64,000 nucleotides of DNA from Rhodococcus sp. P1Y. GTDB lineage: Bacteria > Actinomycetota > Actinomycetes > Mycobacteriales > Mycobacteriaceae. The notes beneath the pieces are model-generated. The model searched no databases, was not told the DNA's origin, and saw only the letters and a list, made by a program, of their open reading frames with translations. Below, piece by piece: positions 50,199 to 58,661 of this stretch. The stretch is from positions 2,542,001-2,606,000 of the forward strand of contig NZ_CP032762.1 of the NCBI RefSeq assembly GCF_003641205.1, in the 5' to 3' direction. Both the position numbers and the translations under genes were made by a program. Positions within the stretch are counted from its first letter, which is position 1. The number at the start of each line of letters is the position of its first letter.

Positions 50199-53100
50199 TC
50201 AAGCGGGAGCGAGCAGCCCCAGCTGTTCGAGATCACTCAGGTACTTCGCGATCAATGCGCGATCGAGGTGCGGAATATCGTCACCCTCTTCGGCGACCGC
50301 GGCACGGAACGCTTCCGCGGGAAGGTGAGCGCCTGCGGCTGGATAGTCCGGCTGCTCGTACGCGTGCAGCAGCGGCAACAACGAGCGAGATCTCTGTGAT
50401 TCCGGCAGATCGTCGATCGCAGAGGAGAATCGGGTGAACCACTCGTCGTAGTCGTCGATCCGTTCGATGGTGCGACCCGACTCGATCATCCAGTCGACGA
50501 ACGTGTCCAGGGAGATTCCGTCGTCGTGCGGGTTGAGCACGTCGAAGGTGCTGTACCCCGCAGTGACGTCGCCGCCGAGGGCCGTGATTGCAGCGGCGCT
50601 GAAATCGGCAGGAAGCCCGTCGTAGTGAGCACGGGGTCGTCCGGCTGCATCCAACGGCGCGCCGGTATCGGTGCGGTAGAAGCTTCGAGGTGCGATTCCG
50701 GTTGCAGCCACCGACAACACCAGTCGAGTGAACACATCCGGCACGTTCAACTGGCCGGTCCAGGTGCTGTGCGCGAGGATCATGTCCGAGCGGAAGACCG
50801 TGACCGGAAGACCGAACTCTTCGAATGCGTTGCGAAGCAACACTTCTCCGGCCCACTTCGATGTTCCGTACCCGTTGGCGTACGACTCGTCGACGCTTCG
50901 CGACGGACTCTCGACGCGGATGTCGCCGTCCTCTACGAAGTTCTCGACGCCCGCTGCGACCGCCACCGTGGACAGGTAGGTCACCGGCTTGAGATGGTTC
51001 GTGGTCGCGAGCCGGATTATTTCGGCGGTGCCGACTACATTCGGGCCGAACATGTGCTGGTAGGGAAGCGCGTGGTTGACCAGGGCCGCGGGGTGGACGA
51101 TGCGGTCGACCCGCGATGCAAGTGATGTCCAGGTCGAGTCGGCGAGACCCAGCCTGGCCTCGCCGATGTCTCCTGCGACGACTTCGAGGGCCGAGTCTGC
51201 GAGATGGAAGTATCGAGCGGACAATTTGTCGTCGCCGGAGTCGAACGCAGCATCCAGACGGGCTCGCGCGTCTTCCGTGTCCCGGCCGCGGACCAGGCAG
51301 ATCACGGTGCCGCCGACATCGGCCATGCGCTGAAGCCAGTCCAAGCACAAGAAGCGTCCCAGGTATCCGTTGGCGCCGGTCAACAGGACGGTGCGAGTGT
51401 GTGCGTGAGGCTCCGATGCGTTCTGCGCTGTTGCATAAGCATCGGCGTCCAGGAACGCATCGAGCGTGAGATCCGTTGCGCGGACTTCGCCTGCGCCCTT
51501 TCCGTGCACCGAATCGAACGTCACCGTGTCCGCGTCGGAACCCAGGCGGGCCGTGATGTGATCGGCGATGGCGCGGAGATCGGTCGACGGCCCGGTGACG
51601 ATGCCCACCGGCACCTCGACGTCGAAGATGTCGCGCAGCAGGTTGGAGAACGTCAACGCGGACAACGAATCTCCACCGAGATCGGCGAATCGGGCGTCCG
51701 GGTTGACGTCGCTACCTGCGCACCCGAGAAGAGCCTGCGCCGACTCCGAGACCGTTTTCAGGACCGGAGCGTCCGGACCGAGGCGACGCAGTTCGCGGAG
51801 ACGATCGGTCTGCGAATTCTCGAGTTCGGCGTATCGGGTCTCGAGCTTCGAGCCGTAGCGTTCGATCAGTTTGGGACGCAACTGCTTTCCGGCACCGGAC
51901 AGCAGACCGTTCTCCTGTGAGAACGGCTCGGAGTCAACGATTACCTCGCGTGGAATTTCGTACGACTCGAGCCCCTCGTCACGTGCGATTGCCTGCAGTG
52001 ACGACAGGACGGATCCAGCGTCGCGCGCTGCGGGAGCGGGCACGACGACGGCGAGCAGATAGGCCCTCTGACTGTTGCCGTACACGAAGATTTGATCGAC
52101 GAGTTCGCTCGTTCCGAACAGTGCCTCCAGCCGGGCGAGCGCAACGAACTCGCCCTGCGCGAGCTTGAGTACATTCTTGCGTCGGTCGACATACGCGAGA
52201 TGGTCGGGTGCGAGCTCGGCCACGACGTCGCCGGTGCGGTAGAAGCCATCGGCGTCGAACATCTCGGCGGTGACCTCGGGACGCTTGTAGTAGCCCGGTG
52301 TGATCGATTCCGTTTTGAGCAGTAGCTCCCCGCGAGGGTGCGGTGTATCGCTGATGAAGTATCCGAGTTCGGGAACGTCGGCGAGCTTGTACTCGAGCAC
52401 CGGGGGCCGCCTGACGACGCCGTCGTGCAACACCATTCCAGCCTCGGTCGATCCGTAGTTGTCCTGGACCTGCGTATCGAGCATCTCTGCGACGAAATCC
52501 TTCACCTCGGGGGCGATCGGCGCAGTACCGACCACCGCAGCGAGGATGCGTCCGCCGAAGGTATCGGTGCGGAACTCGGTGAGAACTTGCTCGCGGACGG
52601 TCTGGGGATCGGCACCTCCGTCGAGGCGAAAGTCGATCTCGGCGAGGGCGTTGTGGCGAATCATCTCGCACACACGAGGGATCAGCAGAGCAAGGGTGGG
52701 CCGCGTCAGGGAGAAGTCCTCGAACAAGGTCGAGAGGTCACTGGAGCCGGCGAAATTCACTGTGCCACCTGCTGCGAGCGTCGAGAACACCAGACCGCGG
52801 CCGGCGAGGTGGCTCATCGGCAGGTAGTCGAGTGCCACGACCGGAAATCCCGGTTCCGTGTCCTCCGACGAACCGGTGCTGTGCCAGGCGCCGGTCCAGG
52901 TGCCGGACACGATACGTTCGGTGTGTATGGCGCCCTTGGGAGTTCCAGTGCTGCCCGAGGTGTAGATCAGAGTGGCGAGGCGCTCGGGATCGGAGGACTC
53001 GACGAGTGGAAACTCGGACTGCTCTCGACCCCGCGCAACGCAATCTGCCAGGGGCTCGACAATGACGCCCACCCCTTGCGCGGCGGCAAGCCGCTGACTG

Positions 53101-53678
53101 TCGAGGTCTACGCGAGCGTCGTGATTCAGCACTACGATCCTGCGTACGGATGGGCACCCCTGCGCGACTTCGACTGCCACGGAAAGGTTCTCACTGTCTG
53201 CGGCGATGATGCTCGGCGCCGCCTCGGCGACGATGTCAGTGAGCTGACGTGCGCTCGCACCTGCTTGCAGCGGCACGGCGACGGCGCCGAGTCGTACGGT
53301 TGCGAGTTCGGCGACCACATAGTCGACGCCTGCGAAACCGAGGGTCGCAAAGAATTCGCCGGGTTCGACAGCGTTCTCGCCACTACGCAGAGCTGCGGCC
53401 AGCGCGCCTGCCTGCTCCCAGATCTCCGCGTACGTGACTGTGTCCATGCGTGGCAGCAGTCGGACCTCGCCGTCGACGACATCGCGCGCACGCTGTCCGA
53501 GCGCGGGTCGATCGGCGTACCCGGTCATGATCTCGGCGACGACGCGAGAGAGGTTCGTTGTGTGGGCCAAGGCTGCGTCGGCGACAGCGGGATCCGGCTC
53601 GGCTGCGCGAAACTGCTCGTCGGTGCTGTGCAGGTCGGCAAAGCGACGCGTGAGTGTGGTGTCCGTGGCAGAAGTCAT
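50199..53678 (-). CDS. car: Carboxylic acid reductase
   Basis: A 1,159-residue three-domain enzyme, the normal length. Adenylation domain (residues 1-~640) with LIYTSGSTGTPKGAIHTE at ~237; carrier domain with the phosphopantetheine serine in LGGDSLSAL (Ser671); reductase domain starting TGANGYLGRF (~767) with Y-x3-K in YGTSKWAGE. It activates a carboxylic acid with ATP, loads it on the arm and reduces it to the aldehyde with NADPH. Substrate cannot be deduced. ATG 53678 is preferred: GGAGGGG lies 10 nt upstream, and longer starts would place the palindrome at 53713 inside the reading frame. A phosphopantetheinyl transferase must be encoded elsewhere. Confidence 0.95.
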   Translation of the reverse strand: MTSATDTTLTRRFADLHSTDEQFRAAEPDPAVADAALAHTTNLSRVVAEIMTGYADRPALGQRARDVVDGEVRLLPRMDTVTYAEIWEQAGALAAALRSGENAVEPGEFFATLGFAGVDYVVAELATVRLGAVAVPLQAGASARQLTDIVAEAAPSIIAADSENLSVAVEVAQGCPSVRRIVVLNHDARVDLDSQRLAAAQGVGVIVEPLADCVARGREQSEFPLVESSDPERLATLIYTSGSTGTPKGAIHTERIVSGTWTGAWHSTGSSEDTEPGFPVVALDYLPMSHLAGRGLVFSTLAAGGTVNFAGSSDLSTLFEDFSLTRPTLALLIPRVCEMIRHNALAEIDFRLDGGADPQTVREQVLTEFRTDTFGGRILAAVVGTAPIAPEVKDFVAEMLDTQVQDNYGSTEAGMVLHDGVVRRPPVLEYKLADVPELGYFISDTPHPRGELLLKTESITPGYYKRPEVTAEMFDADGFYRTGDVVAELAPDHLAYVDRRKNVLKLAQGEFVALARLEALFGTSELVDQIFVYGNSQRAYLLAVVVPAPAARDAGSVLSSLQAIARDEGLESYEIPREVIVDSEPFSQENGLLSGAGKQLRPKLIERYGSKLETRYAELENSQTDRLRELRRLGPDAPVLKTVSESAQALLGCAGSDVNPDARFADLGGDSLSALTFSNLLRDIFDVEVPVGIVTGPSTDLRAIADHITARLGSDADTVTFDSVHGKGAGEVRATDLTLDAFLDADAYATAQNASEPHAHTRTVLLTGANGYLGRFLCLDWLQRMADVGGTVICLVRGRDTEDARARLDAAFDSGDDKLSARYFHLADSALEVVAGDIGEARLGLADSTWTSLASRVDRIVHPAALVNHALPYQHMFGPNVVGTAEIIRLATTNHLKPVTYLSTVAVAAGVENFVEDGDIRVESPSRSVDESYANGYGTSKWAGEVLLRNAFEEFGLPVTVFRSDMILAHSTWTGQLNVPDVFTRLVLSVAATGIAPRSFYRTDTGAPLDAAGRPRAHYDGLPADFSAAAITALGGDVTAGYSTFDVLNPHDDGISLDTFVDWMIESGRTIERIDDYDEWFTRFSSAIDDLPESQRSRSLLPLLHAYEQPDYPAAGAHLPAEAFRAAVAEEGDDIPHLDRALIAKYLSDLEQLGLLAPA

Positions 53679-53712
53679 GCGTGAAAGTCCCCTCCGTGAG
53701 CCGGTAGTCATT

Positions 53713-53731
53713 TCCTTACCTAAAGTAAGGA
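53713..53731. promoter_or_regulatory. Palindrome TCCTTAC-N5-GTAAGGA upstream of car
   Basis: A perfect 7-bp dyad with 5-bp centre, 35-53 bp before the car start codon, in an AT-rich island. Position suits repression of car. Its sequence is unlike the AurF and TetR/SDR operators. Confidence 0.6.
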
Positions 53732-53827
53732 TATGCCCCTCGGGGGGTGACGCAATCGTGACACTGCTCATAGTCCGACTTGTCCGTTAGATCCTGAAAA
53801 TTACTGTGCCAATGGACTATTCGCTGG

Positions 53828-54751
53828 TCAGGACGAGAACTCCGCATGTAGTTCCGGAAGGAAACCGGCCAAGTGGTTCATCTCTTGTCCGCAGTGCAAC
53901 ATCAAATCTCTCGCCAGGTCGAGTCCGAGAACGAGGTCCGTCGGATCGATCGACGGGCCTCTGCTCACGGCGCAGGCCGCTTCTCGCAGATTGGGAACGT
54001 GCATACCTCGCATGTTCAGGTAGAACCGACTGCGCATTTCGCATCCTTCGGGCGTCGGACGCACCTGATGGGCGAGCCAGCCGAGATCGACGGGAGCGAT
54101 GCTGCTCCCGACGCGGCCGAGTACCACGGTGTGTTCCGCAGGGATGTCGAAGCCGTGCTGGACGGGATCGCGAAACTCGATCGCGAGTTGCTGAAGTTTG
54201 GGGCCGACGTACTCGTCGACGTAGGTCGTGTTGCCGATGTACTTCGCCCTGTCCGGAATCGCAGCGGCTGTGCGGTCGTCGCGAAGCGACGCGTGAAGAT
54301 GTGCGTCGGGATGCCACAGCTTGTACCGGGCGGGCTCGGTGGAATGCCACCCGAACCACCAGTCCCACATCGTCGCGGTCACCCGCGGCATGTCCGTCTT
54401 GACGGCGGCGAACACAACTCCGTCGGGTAGTCGGCCGAAACCGGTTTCGACGGGTGAGTATCCGGAAGCGGCCAAATCTGCCGTCACGGCATCGAAGGTC
54501 GGGATGGTCGCGGGGTCGATCGGGCCTGCGGCGTACGCGTCGAGAACAGGCCGCGGAGCGCGGGCAGTGCTCGCGGCCATGAAACGTGCGTAGGGGCGCG
54601 CAAAGTCCTCGGGTCGGTAGCCCTGGTACCGCGCTGCGCACGACTGTGCGAACGGTTGTGCGGTCGCTCGTCCGCGCGAGCCGAAGGCGGCTGCGAACAC
54701 CGAGACCCCGGCTGCACCCAAAAACGTCCGGCGATTCTTGATCCACGTCAT
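53828..54751 (-). CDS. Tat-exported DAPG hydrolase (PhlG)-family protein
   Basis: A 307-residue protein with a twin-arginine signal (NRRTFLGAAG at residues 6-15, hydrophobic core to ~25, cleavage near AQP). The mature part matches the PhlG family: TATMWDWWFGWHSTEPARYK, LWHPDAH, NTTYVDEYVGPK and a C-terminal H286-x3-E290 (HCGQEMNHL), which corresponds to zinc ligands of PhlG. PhlG hydrolyses a carbon-carbon bond of the antibiotic 2,4-diacetylphloroglucinol. Export to the cell surface is inferred from the signal. Divergent from a TetR gene; upstream of car on the same strand. Confidence 0.85.
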   Translation of the reverse strand: MTWIKNRRTFLGAAGVSVFAAAFGSRGRATAQPFAQSCAARYQGYRPEDFARPYARFMAASTARAPRPVLDAYAAGPIDPATIPTFDAVTADLAASGYSPVETGFGRLPDGVVFAAVKTDMPRVTATMWDWWFGWHSTEPARYKLWHPDAHLHASLRDDRTAAAIPDRAKYIGNTTYVDEYVGPKLQQLAIEFRDPVQHGFDIPAEHTVVLGRVGSSIAPVDLGWLAHQVRPTPEGCEMRSRFYLNMRGMHVPNLREAACAVSRGPSIDPTDLVLGLDLARDLMLHCGQEMNHLAGFLPELHAEFSS

Positions 54752-54829
54752 CGATCGGCCCCAGGTCTCAACATCTGTTGAGGATATGCCGGACGTGAAA
54801 CTTCGGTCAAGGCCCAGGGGGACCTTTCA

Positions 54830-54878
54830 GCTCAGTTCCACTGCCCGAAGTCGTTAGGCTCGGACAATGGAACTGAGC
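54830..54878. promoter_or_regulatory. 11-bp inverted repeat spanning the TetR start codon
   Basis: GCTCAGTTCCA (54830-54840) and TGGAACTGAGC (54868-54878) are perfect inverted copies 27 bp apart; the right arm includes the TetR start codon at 54867-54869. It may be two regulator half-sites or an mRNA hairpin that hides the start. Confidence 0.5.
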
Positions 54879-55424
54879 CGAAAGGGCGCTCTGGCCGCAG
54901 CCGCAGTGACCGTGCTGGCCGAGAAAGGGCCACGCGGACTGACTCACCGAGCTGTCGACGCGGCCGCCGGTCTCAAGCCGGGGGCGGTGAACTATCACGC
55001 GCCCAGTCGAACCGACCTGCTGACATTGGCGCTTCGTGAGGTGTTCGTTCGCGACTTGGCCACAGCTGCGAAGCACTTCTCACTGGAGGAGTGGTCGCAC
55101 GAAGTGGTCGTCGATGCCGTGGTCGGTTTCGTCACGGACATGTGTTCCGAGTCCAATCGAGCCCGCGTGATTGCGAGGCATCACTTGCAGGGTGAGTCTT
55201 TGACACATCCAGTGTTGCGTGAGACCTTCGACGAGCAGTTGGGGGCGTTCGTGCAGATGGTTCGTGACGGGAAAGCTGCAGCGGGGGTTGCGTCCACCCC
55301 GGCAACCGCAGAACTCTTCGCCCTTTCGGTCGACGGTCTGTTGCGCAGGCAGGTGATGATCGGCAACCGGCCGCTGCGGGGTGAGGACGTGCGCGAGATC
55401 GCGGCGATTGTGGCGTCGCAGTAG
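54867..55424 (+). CDS. TetR-family regulator
   Basis: A 185-residue TetR protein: ALAAAAVTVLAEKGPRGLTH then AVDAAAGLKPGAVNYHAPSR as DNA-binding helices. It is divergent from the PhlG-like gene; in pseudomonads phlG is beside the TetR repressor PhlF, so it may sense a phenolic compound here. Its start lies in an 11-bp inverted repeat. Confidence 0.88.
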   Translation: MELSRKGALAAAAVTVLAEKGPRGLTHRAVDAAAGLKPGAVNYHAPSRTDLLTLALREVFVRDLATAAKHFSLEEWSHEVVVDAVVGFVTDMCSESNRARVIARHHLQGESLTHPVLRETFDEQLGAFVQMVRDGKAAAGVASTPATAELFALSVDGLLRRQVMIGNRPLRGEDVREIAAIVASQ

Positions 55425-55489
55425 TCCGTATCCGAACGACGAAGACCATCGAAGGTTTGCAGGGCCGAGAAGTCTGGGAACATGGACAT

Positions 55490-56104
55490 ATGTCCACCAC
55501 TTCGCCGATGGTCACCGAATACGTCGTTCTCGTCGACGACGAGGGACGCGCGGTCGGTACGTCGCCCAAAGCCACCGTTCACACCGACCGGACTCCGTTG
55601 CACCTCGCCTTCTCCTGTTATGTCTTCGACTCTCGGGGAAACGTCCTGATCACGCAACGCGCCGGTCACAAGAAGACGTGGCCCTCGGTGACGACGAACA
55701 GCTGCTGCGGGCACCCCGCGCCCGACGAGGATCTGGGCAAGGCTGTCGTGCGCAGGGTGAACCAGGAGTTGGGGATTGTCGTCGAGGCAATGCGGTTGCT
55801 GCTGCCGGACTTTCGGTATCGAGCCGTGATGGACGACGGAACCGTGGAGAACGAGCTGTGTCCCGTGTTCGGCGCCCTGTACGACGGCCCCGCCCCCGTC
55901 CCCAATCCCGACGAGGTCTCGCGTGCCGAGTGGATTCCCTGGGCGGAGTTCGTTCGGTTCGTGGACGAAGGCGGGGCGGTGTCGCCATGGTGCAGAGAGC
56001 AGCTACCGCACTTGCGGGCGCTCGGTGACGAGCCGTCCCAGTGGCAGACAGGACGACCCGAGGACCTTCCTGAGGCGGCTCGATATCTTCTCGACCAGGC
56101 CTGA
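55490..56104 (+). CDS. idi: Isopentenyl-diphosphate delta-isomerase, type I
   Basis: A 204-residue Nudix isomerase with the catalytic cysteine in NSCCGHP (Cys73), metal His38/His75, and the catalytic glutamate in ENELCPVF (Glu122). It interconverts isopentenyl and dimethylallyl diphosphate for isoprenoids. Start 55490 (MSTTSPM) was taken; MVTEYVV at 55508 is also possible. There is no other isoprenoid gene nearby. Confidence 0.93.
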   Translation: MSTTSPMVTEYVVLVDDEGRAVGTSPKATVHTDRTPLHLAFSCYVFDSRGNVLITQRAGHKKTWPSVTTNSCCGHPAPDEDLGKAVVRRVNQELGIVVEAMRLLLPDFRYRAVMDDGTVENELCPVFGALYDGPAPVPNPDEVSRAEWIPWAEFVRFVDEGGAVSPWCREQLPHLRALGDEPSQWQTGRPEDLPEAARYLLDQA

Positions 56105-56221
56105 CCGCCCAGCCGGGCTGCTCGCCGTCATTCGAACAACCGACGGCGAGAAGATATGATTGACCAGTGCACTACATGCAGAGGGCGTCGAATGGGACGA
56201 AACGGGTAGAACGATCGGGCG

Positions 56222-56896
56222 GTGCTCATGCAGCAACGCGCTGAGAACACCCGTCAGGCCGTCCTGTTGGGTGCGGCGGTCAGCTTCGAGAAGTTTGGTT
56301 ACGGGACCGCAAGCTTGTCGACGATTCTCGCCCACGCCGGGGTGACCAAAGGGGCGATGTACTTCCACTACGCGTCCAAGGAAGAACTGGCGCACGCCGT
56401 CATCGACGCGCAGCACCAGATGGCCATGGACGGCGCGCTTGCGATCGACTCCCAGGTGTCGGTGGCCCTCGACGCCCTGATCTACGTAAGTCAGGAGATG
56501 GCGCGTCAGCTGGTGGAGGAGCCCATCGCTCGCGGAGGCATGCGGTTGACGCTCGAGATCGGCAGTATCCAAGGACCGGTCCAGCGGCCCTATGTCGACT
56601 GGATCGAATCGATCACTGCTCTCGCGAAACGGGCAGGCACAGAAGGCGACCTCGCCGAGGGTGTCGACGCCGAGGCGTTGGCGCGGTTCGTCGTCGGTGC
56701 GTTCACCGGCGTGCAGACTCTGTCCCAGGTTCTCCACGGACGCGACGACCTCTACGATCGCTTGTCCGAAATGTGGACTCTGCTCCTACCGGCCGTGGTC
56801 GCACCGCATGCTCTCGAACGTGCCGTCGGACTGGCCAGGTGCGCACCGCGAACGTGGAGCGTGGCTCGCTCGACCGCTCTCGAGGCAAGCGCCTAG
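56222..56896 (+). CDS. Gamma-butyrolactone receptor-like (ScbR/ArpA) TetR regulator
   Basis: A 224-residue TetR protein matching the ScbR/ArpA pattern: AENTRQAVLLGAAVSFEKFG, then TILAHAGVTKGAMYFHYASK, EELAHAVIDAQ and the GVQTLSQVLHGRDDL ligand-domain block. These receptors bind gamma-butyrolactone signals in Streptomyces and relatives. No afsA-type synthase is in the window. GTG 56222 and ATG 56228 are both possible starts. It is 10 bp ahead of an acyl-CoA dehydrogenase, likely co-transcribed. Confidence 0.85.
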   Translation: MLMQQRAENTRQAVLLGAAVSFEKFGYGTASLSTILAHAGVTKGAMYFHYASKEELAHAVIDAQHQMAMDGALAIDSQVSVALDALIYVSQEMARQLVEEPIARGGMRLTLEIGSIQGPVQRPYVDWIESITALAKRAGTEGDLAEGVDAEALARFVVGAFTGVQTLSQVLHGRDDLYDRLSEMWTLLLPAVVAPHALERAVGLARCAPRTWSVARSTALEASA

Positions 56897-56906
56897 TCTG
56901 GATTTC

Positions 56907-58658
56907 ATGACCGAAGTACTGTCCCGTCGCGACCTCGATTTTCTGCTCTACGAGTGGCTGGACGTGGAGTCGCTGACGTCCGATGCGCGCTTCGCCGAGC
57001 ATTCGAAGGAGACGTTCGACGCCGTCCTCGACCTGTGTGCCGATATCGCGCACAAGCACTTCGAACCGCACAACAAGCTCTCGGACGCCACCGAGCCGCG
57101 CATGCGACCCGACGGGACCGTCCAGATGATCCCGGAGGTCAAGGCGGCGCTCGACATCTACGCAGGCGCAGGTCTGATCGCAGGCCAGTTCGACGAGAGC
57201 CTTGGCGGCATGCAGTTGCCGACGACCGTGGCCAGAGCAGCGATGGCGTGGTTTCAAGCGGCAAATGCGTCGACCTCGTCGTATCCGTTCCTCACGATGG
57301 CCAACGCCAACCTGATCGCCACGTACGGCACCCCGTCGCAGATCGACGATTACGTCCGGCCCATGCTCGAAGGTCGCTGGTTCGGCACCATGTGTCTGTC
57401 CGAGCCGCAGGCGGGTTCGTCCCTCGCCGACATCACCACGCGAGCGGTGAAGCAGGACGACGACAGCTACCGCATCACCGGAACGAAGATGTGGATTTCG
57501 GGAGGCGATCACGAACTGACCGAGAACATCGTGCATCTCGTTCTCGCCAAAGCCGCAGGCGGGGGCGCGGGAGTCAAAGGGATTTCGCTGTTCGTCGTAC
57601 CGAAGGTGCTGCCCGACGGAACCCGAAACGACGTCACCCTCGTCGGGCTCAATCACAAGATGGGCAACCGGGGTACTACGAACACGTTGCTGAACTTCGG
57701 TGACGGAACGCACTGCGTGGCAGGCGAATCGGGTGCAGTGGGGTACCTTGTCGGCGAGGAGCATCGCGGGCTGTCCTACATGTTCCATATGATGAACGAA
57801 GCGCGCATCGGGGTAGGTTTCCTTGCGATCTCGCTCGGCTACGTCGGATACCTCAAGTCGCTCGAGTACGCGAAGGTTCGAACGCAGGGTCGCCCACTCG
57901 GAGCGAAAGATCCGTCCTCGGCGCCGGTGGCCCTGATCGAACACGCCGACATCAAGCGCATGCTCCTGGCACAGAAGTCCTACGTCGAGGGGGCGTTGGC
58001 GCTCGGGCTCTACTGCTCGAAACTCGTGGACGAGCAGGAGAACACGCTGCTGCTCGATCTGCTGACACCCATCGCGAAGAGCTGGCCGTCGCAGTGGTGT
58101 CTCGAAGCGAACAGTCTCGCGATCCAGATCCACGGCGGATACGGATACACCCGCGACTACGACGTCGAACAGTATTACCGGGACAACAGGCTCAACCCGA
58201 TTCACGAGGGTACGCACGGCATTCAAGGGTTGGACTTGCTCGGCCGCAAGGTGACGATGCAGGGTGGTGCCGCTCTCGGGCTGCTGGACGCTCGTTTGTC
58301 CGAGACTGTCCGTCGGGCGCGCGACATCGGCGGCGACACTGCAGCATTCGCAGAGCAATTGGAGTCGTCGTGGAGACGAATCGTCGATGTCACGGCGGCG
58401 CTGTGGTCGACGGGGGATCCGGCGCTCGCGCTCGCGAACTCCACTGTCTACCTGGAAGCGTTCGGACACATCGTCATTGCGTGGATGTGGCTCGAACAGC
58501 TCACAGCCGTGGACTCCAAGAGTGGAGACTTCTACGACGGCAAGCGTCAGGCAGCCAAGTACTTCTTCGTTTACGAGCTACCCAAGGTGACGCCGCAACT
58601 CGATCTGTTGTCGAGCCTGGACCGAACCACGCTGGACATGGATCCAGCGTGGTTCTAG
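56907..58658 (+). CDS. Acyl-CoA dehydrogenase (FadE5-type long form)
   Basis: A 583-residue acyl-CoA dehydrogenase, longer than the ~390-residue core because of a C-terminal helical extension. Flavin-binding blocks MCLSEPQAGSSLADITTRA and KMWISGGDHELTENIVHLVL, and QIHGGYGYTRDYDVEQYYRD with the IHEGTHGIQ catalytic-glutamate region are visible. It oxidises acyl-CoA esters with transfer to ETF. The start at 56907 follows the ScbR-like gene. It converges with glgX 3 bp away. Confidence 0.92.
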   Translation: MTEVLSRRDLDFLLYEWLDVESLTSDARFAEHSKETFDAVLDLCADIAHKHFEPHNKLSDATEPRMRPDGTVQMIPEVKAALDIYAGAGLIAGQFDESLGGMQLPTTVARAAMAWFQAANASTSSYPFLTMANANLIATYGTPSQIDDYVRPMLEGRWFGTMCLSEPQAGSSLADITTRAVKQDDDSYRITGTKMWISGGDHELTENIVHLVLAKAAGGGAGVKGISLFVVPKVLPDGTRNDVTLVGLNHKMGNRGTTNTLLNFGDGTHCVAGESGAVGYLVGEEHRGLSYMFHMMNEARIGVGFLAISLGYVGYLKSLEYAKVRTQGRPLGAKDPSSAPVALIEHADIKRMLLAQKSYVEGALALGLYCSKLVDEQENTLLLDLLTPIAKSWPSQWCLEANSLAIQIHGGYGYTRDYDVEQYYRDNRLNPIHEGTHGIQGLDLLGRKVTMQGGAALGLLDARLSETVRRARDIGGDTAAFAEQLESSWRRIVDVTAALWSTGDPALALANSTVYLEAFGHIVIAWMWLEQLTAVDSKSGDFYDGKRQAAKYFFVYELPKVTPQLDLLSSLDRTTLDMDPAWF

Positions 58659-58661
58659 CCG

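Noticed and set aside
52338..53684. 448-codon open frame antisense to car
   Set aside because: Composition is that of a mirrored GC-rich gene; the car protein is complete on the other strand.
56703..58469. 588-codon open frame antisense to the acyl-CoA dehydrogenase
   Set aside because: High-GC antisense artefact: no family motifs and Arg/Val-rich composition, while the sense frame has a full set of acyl-CoA dehydrogenase motifs.
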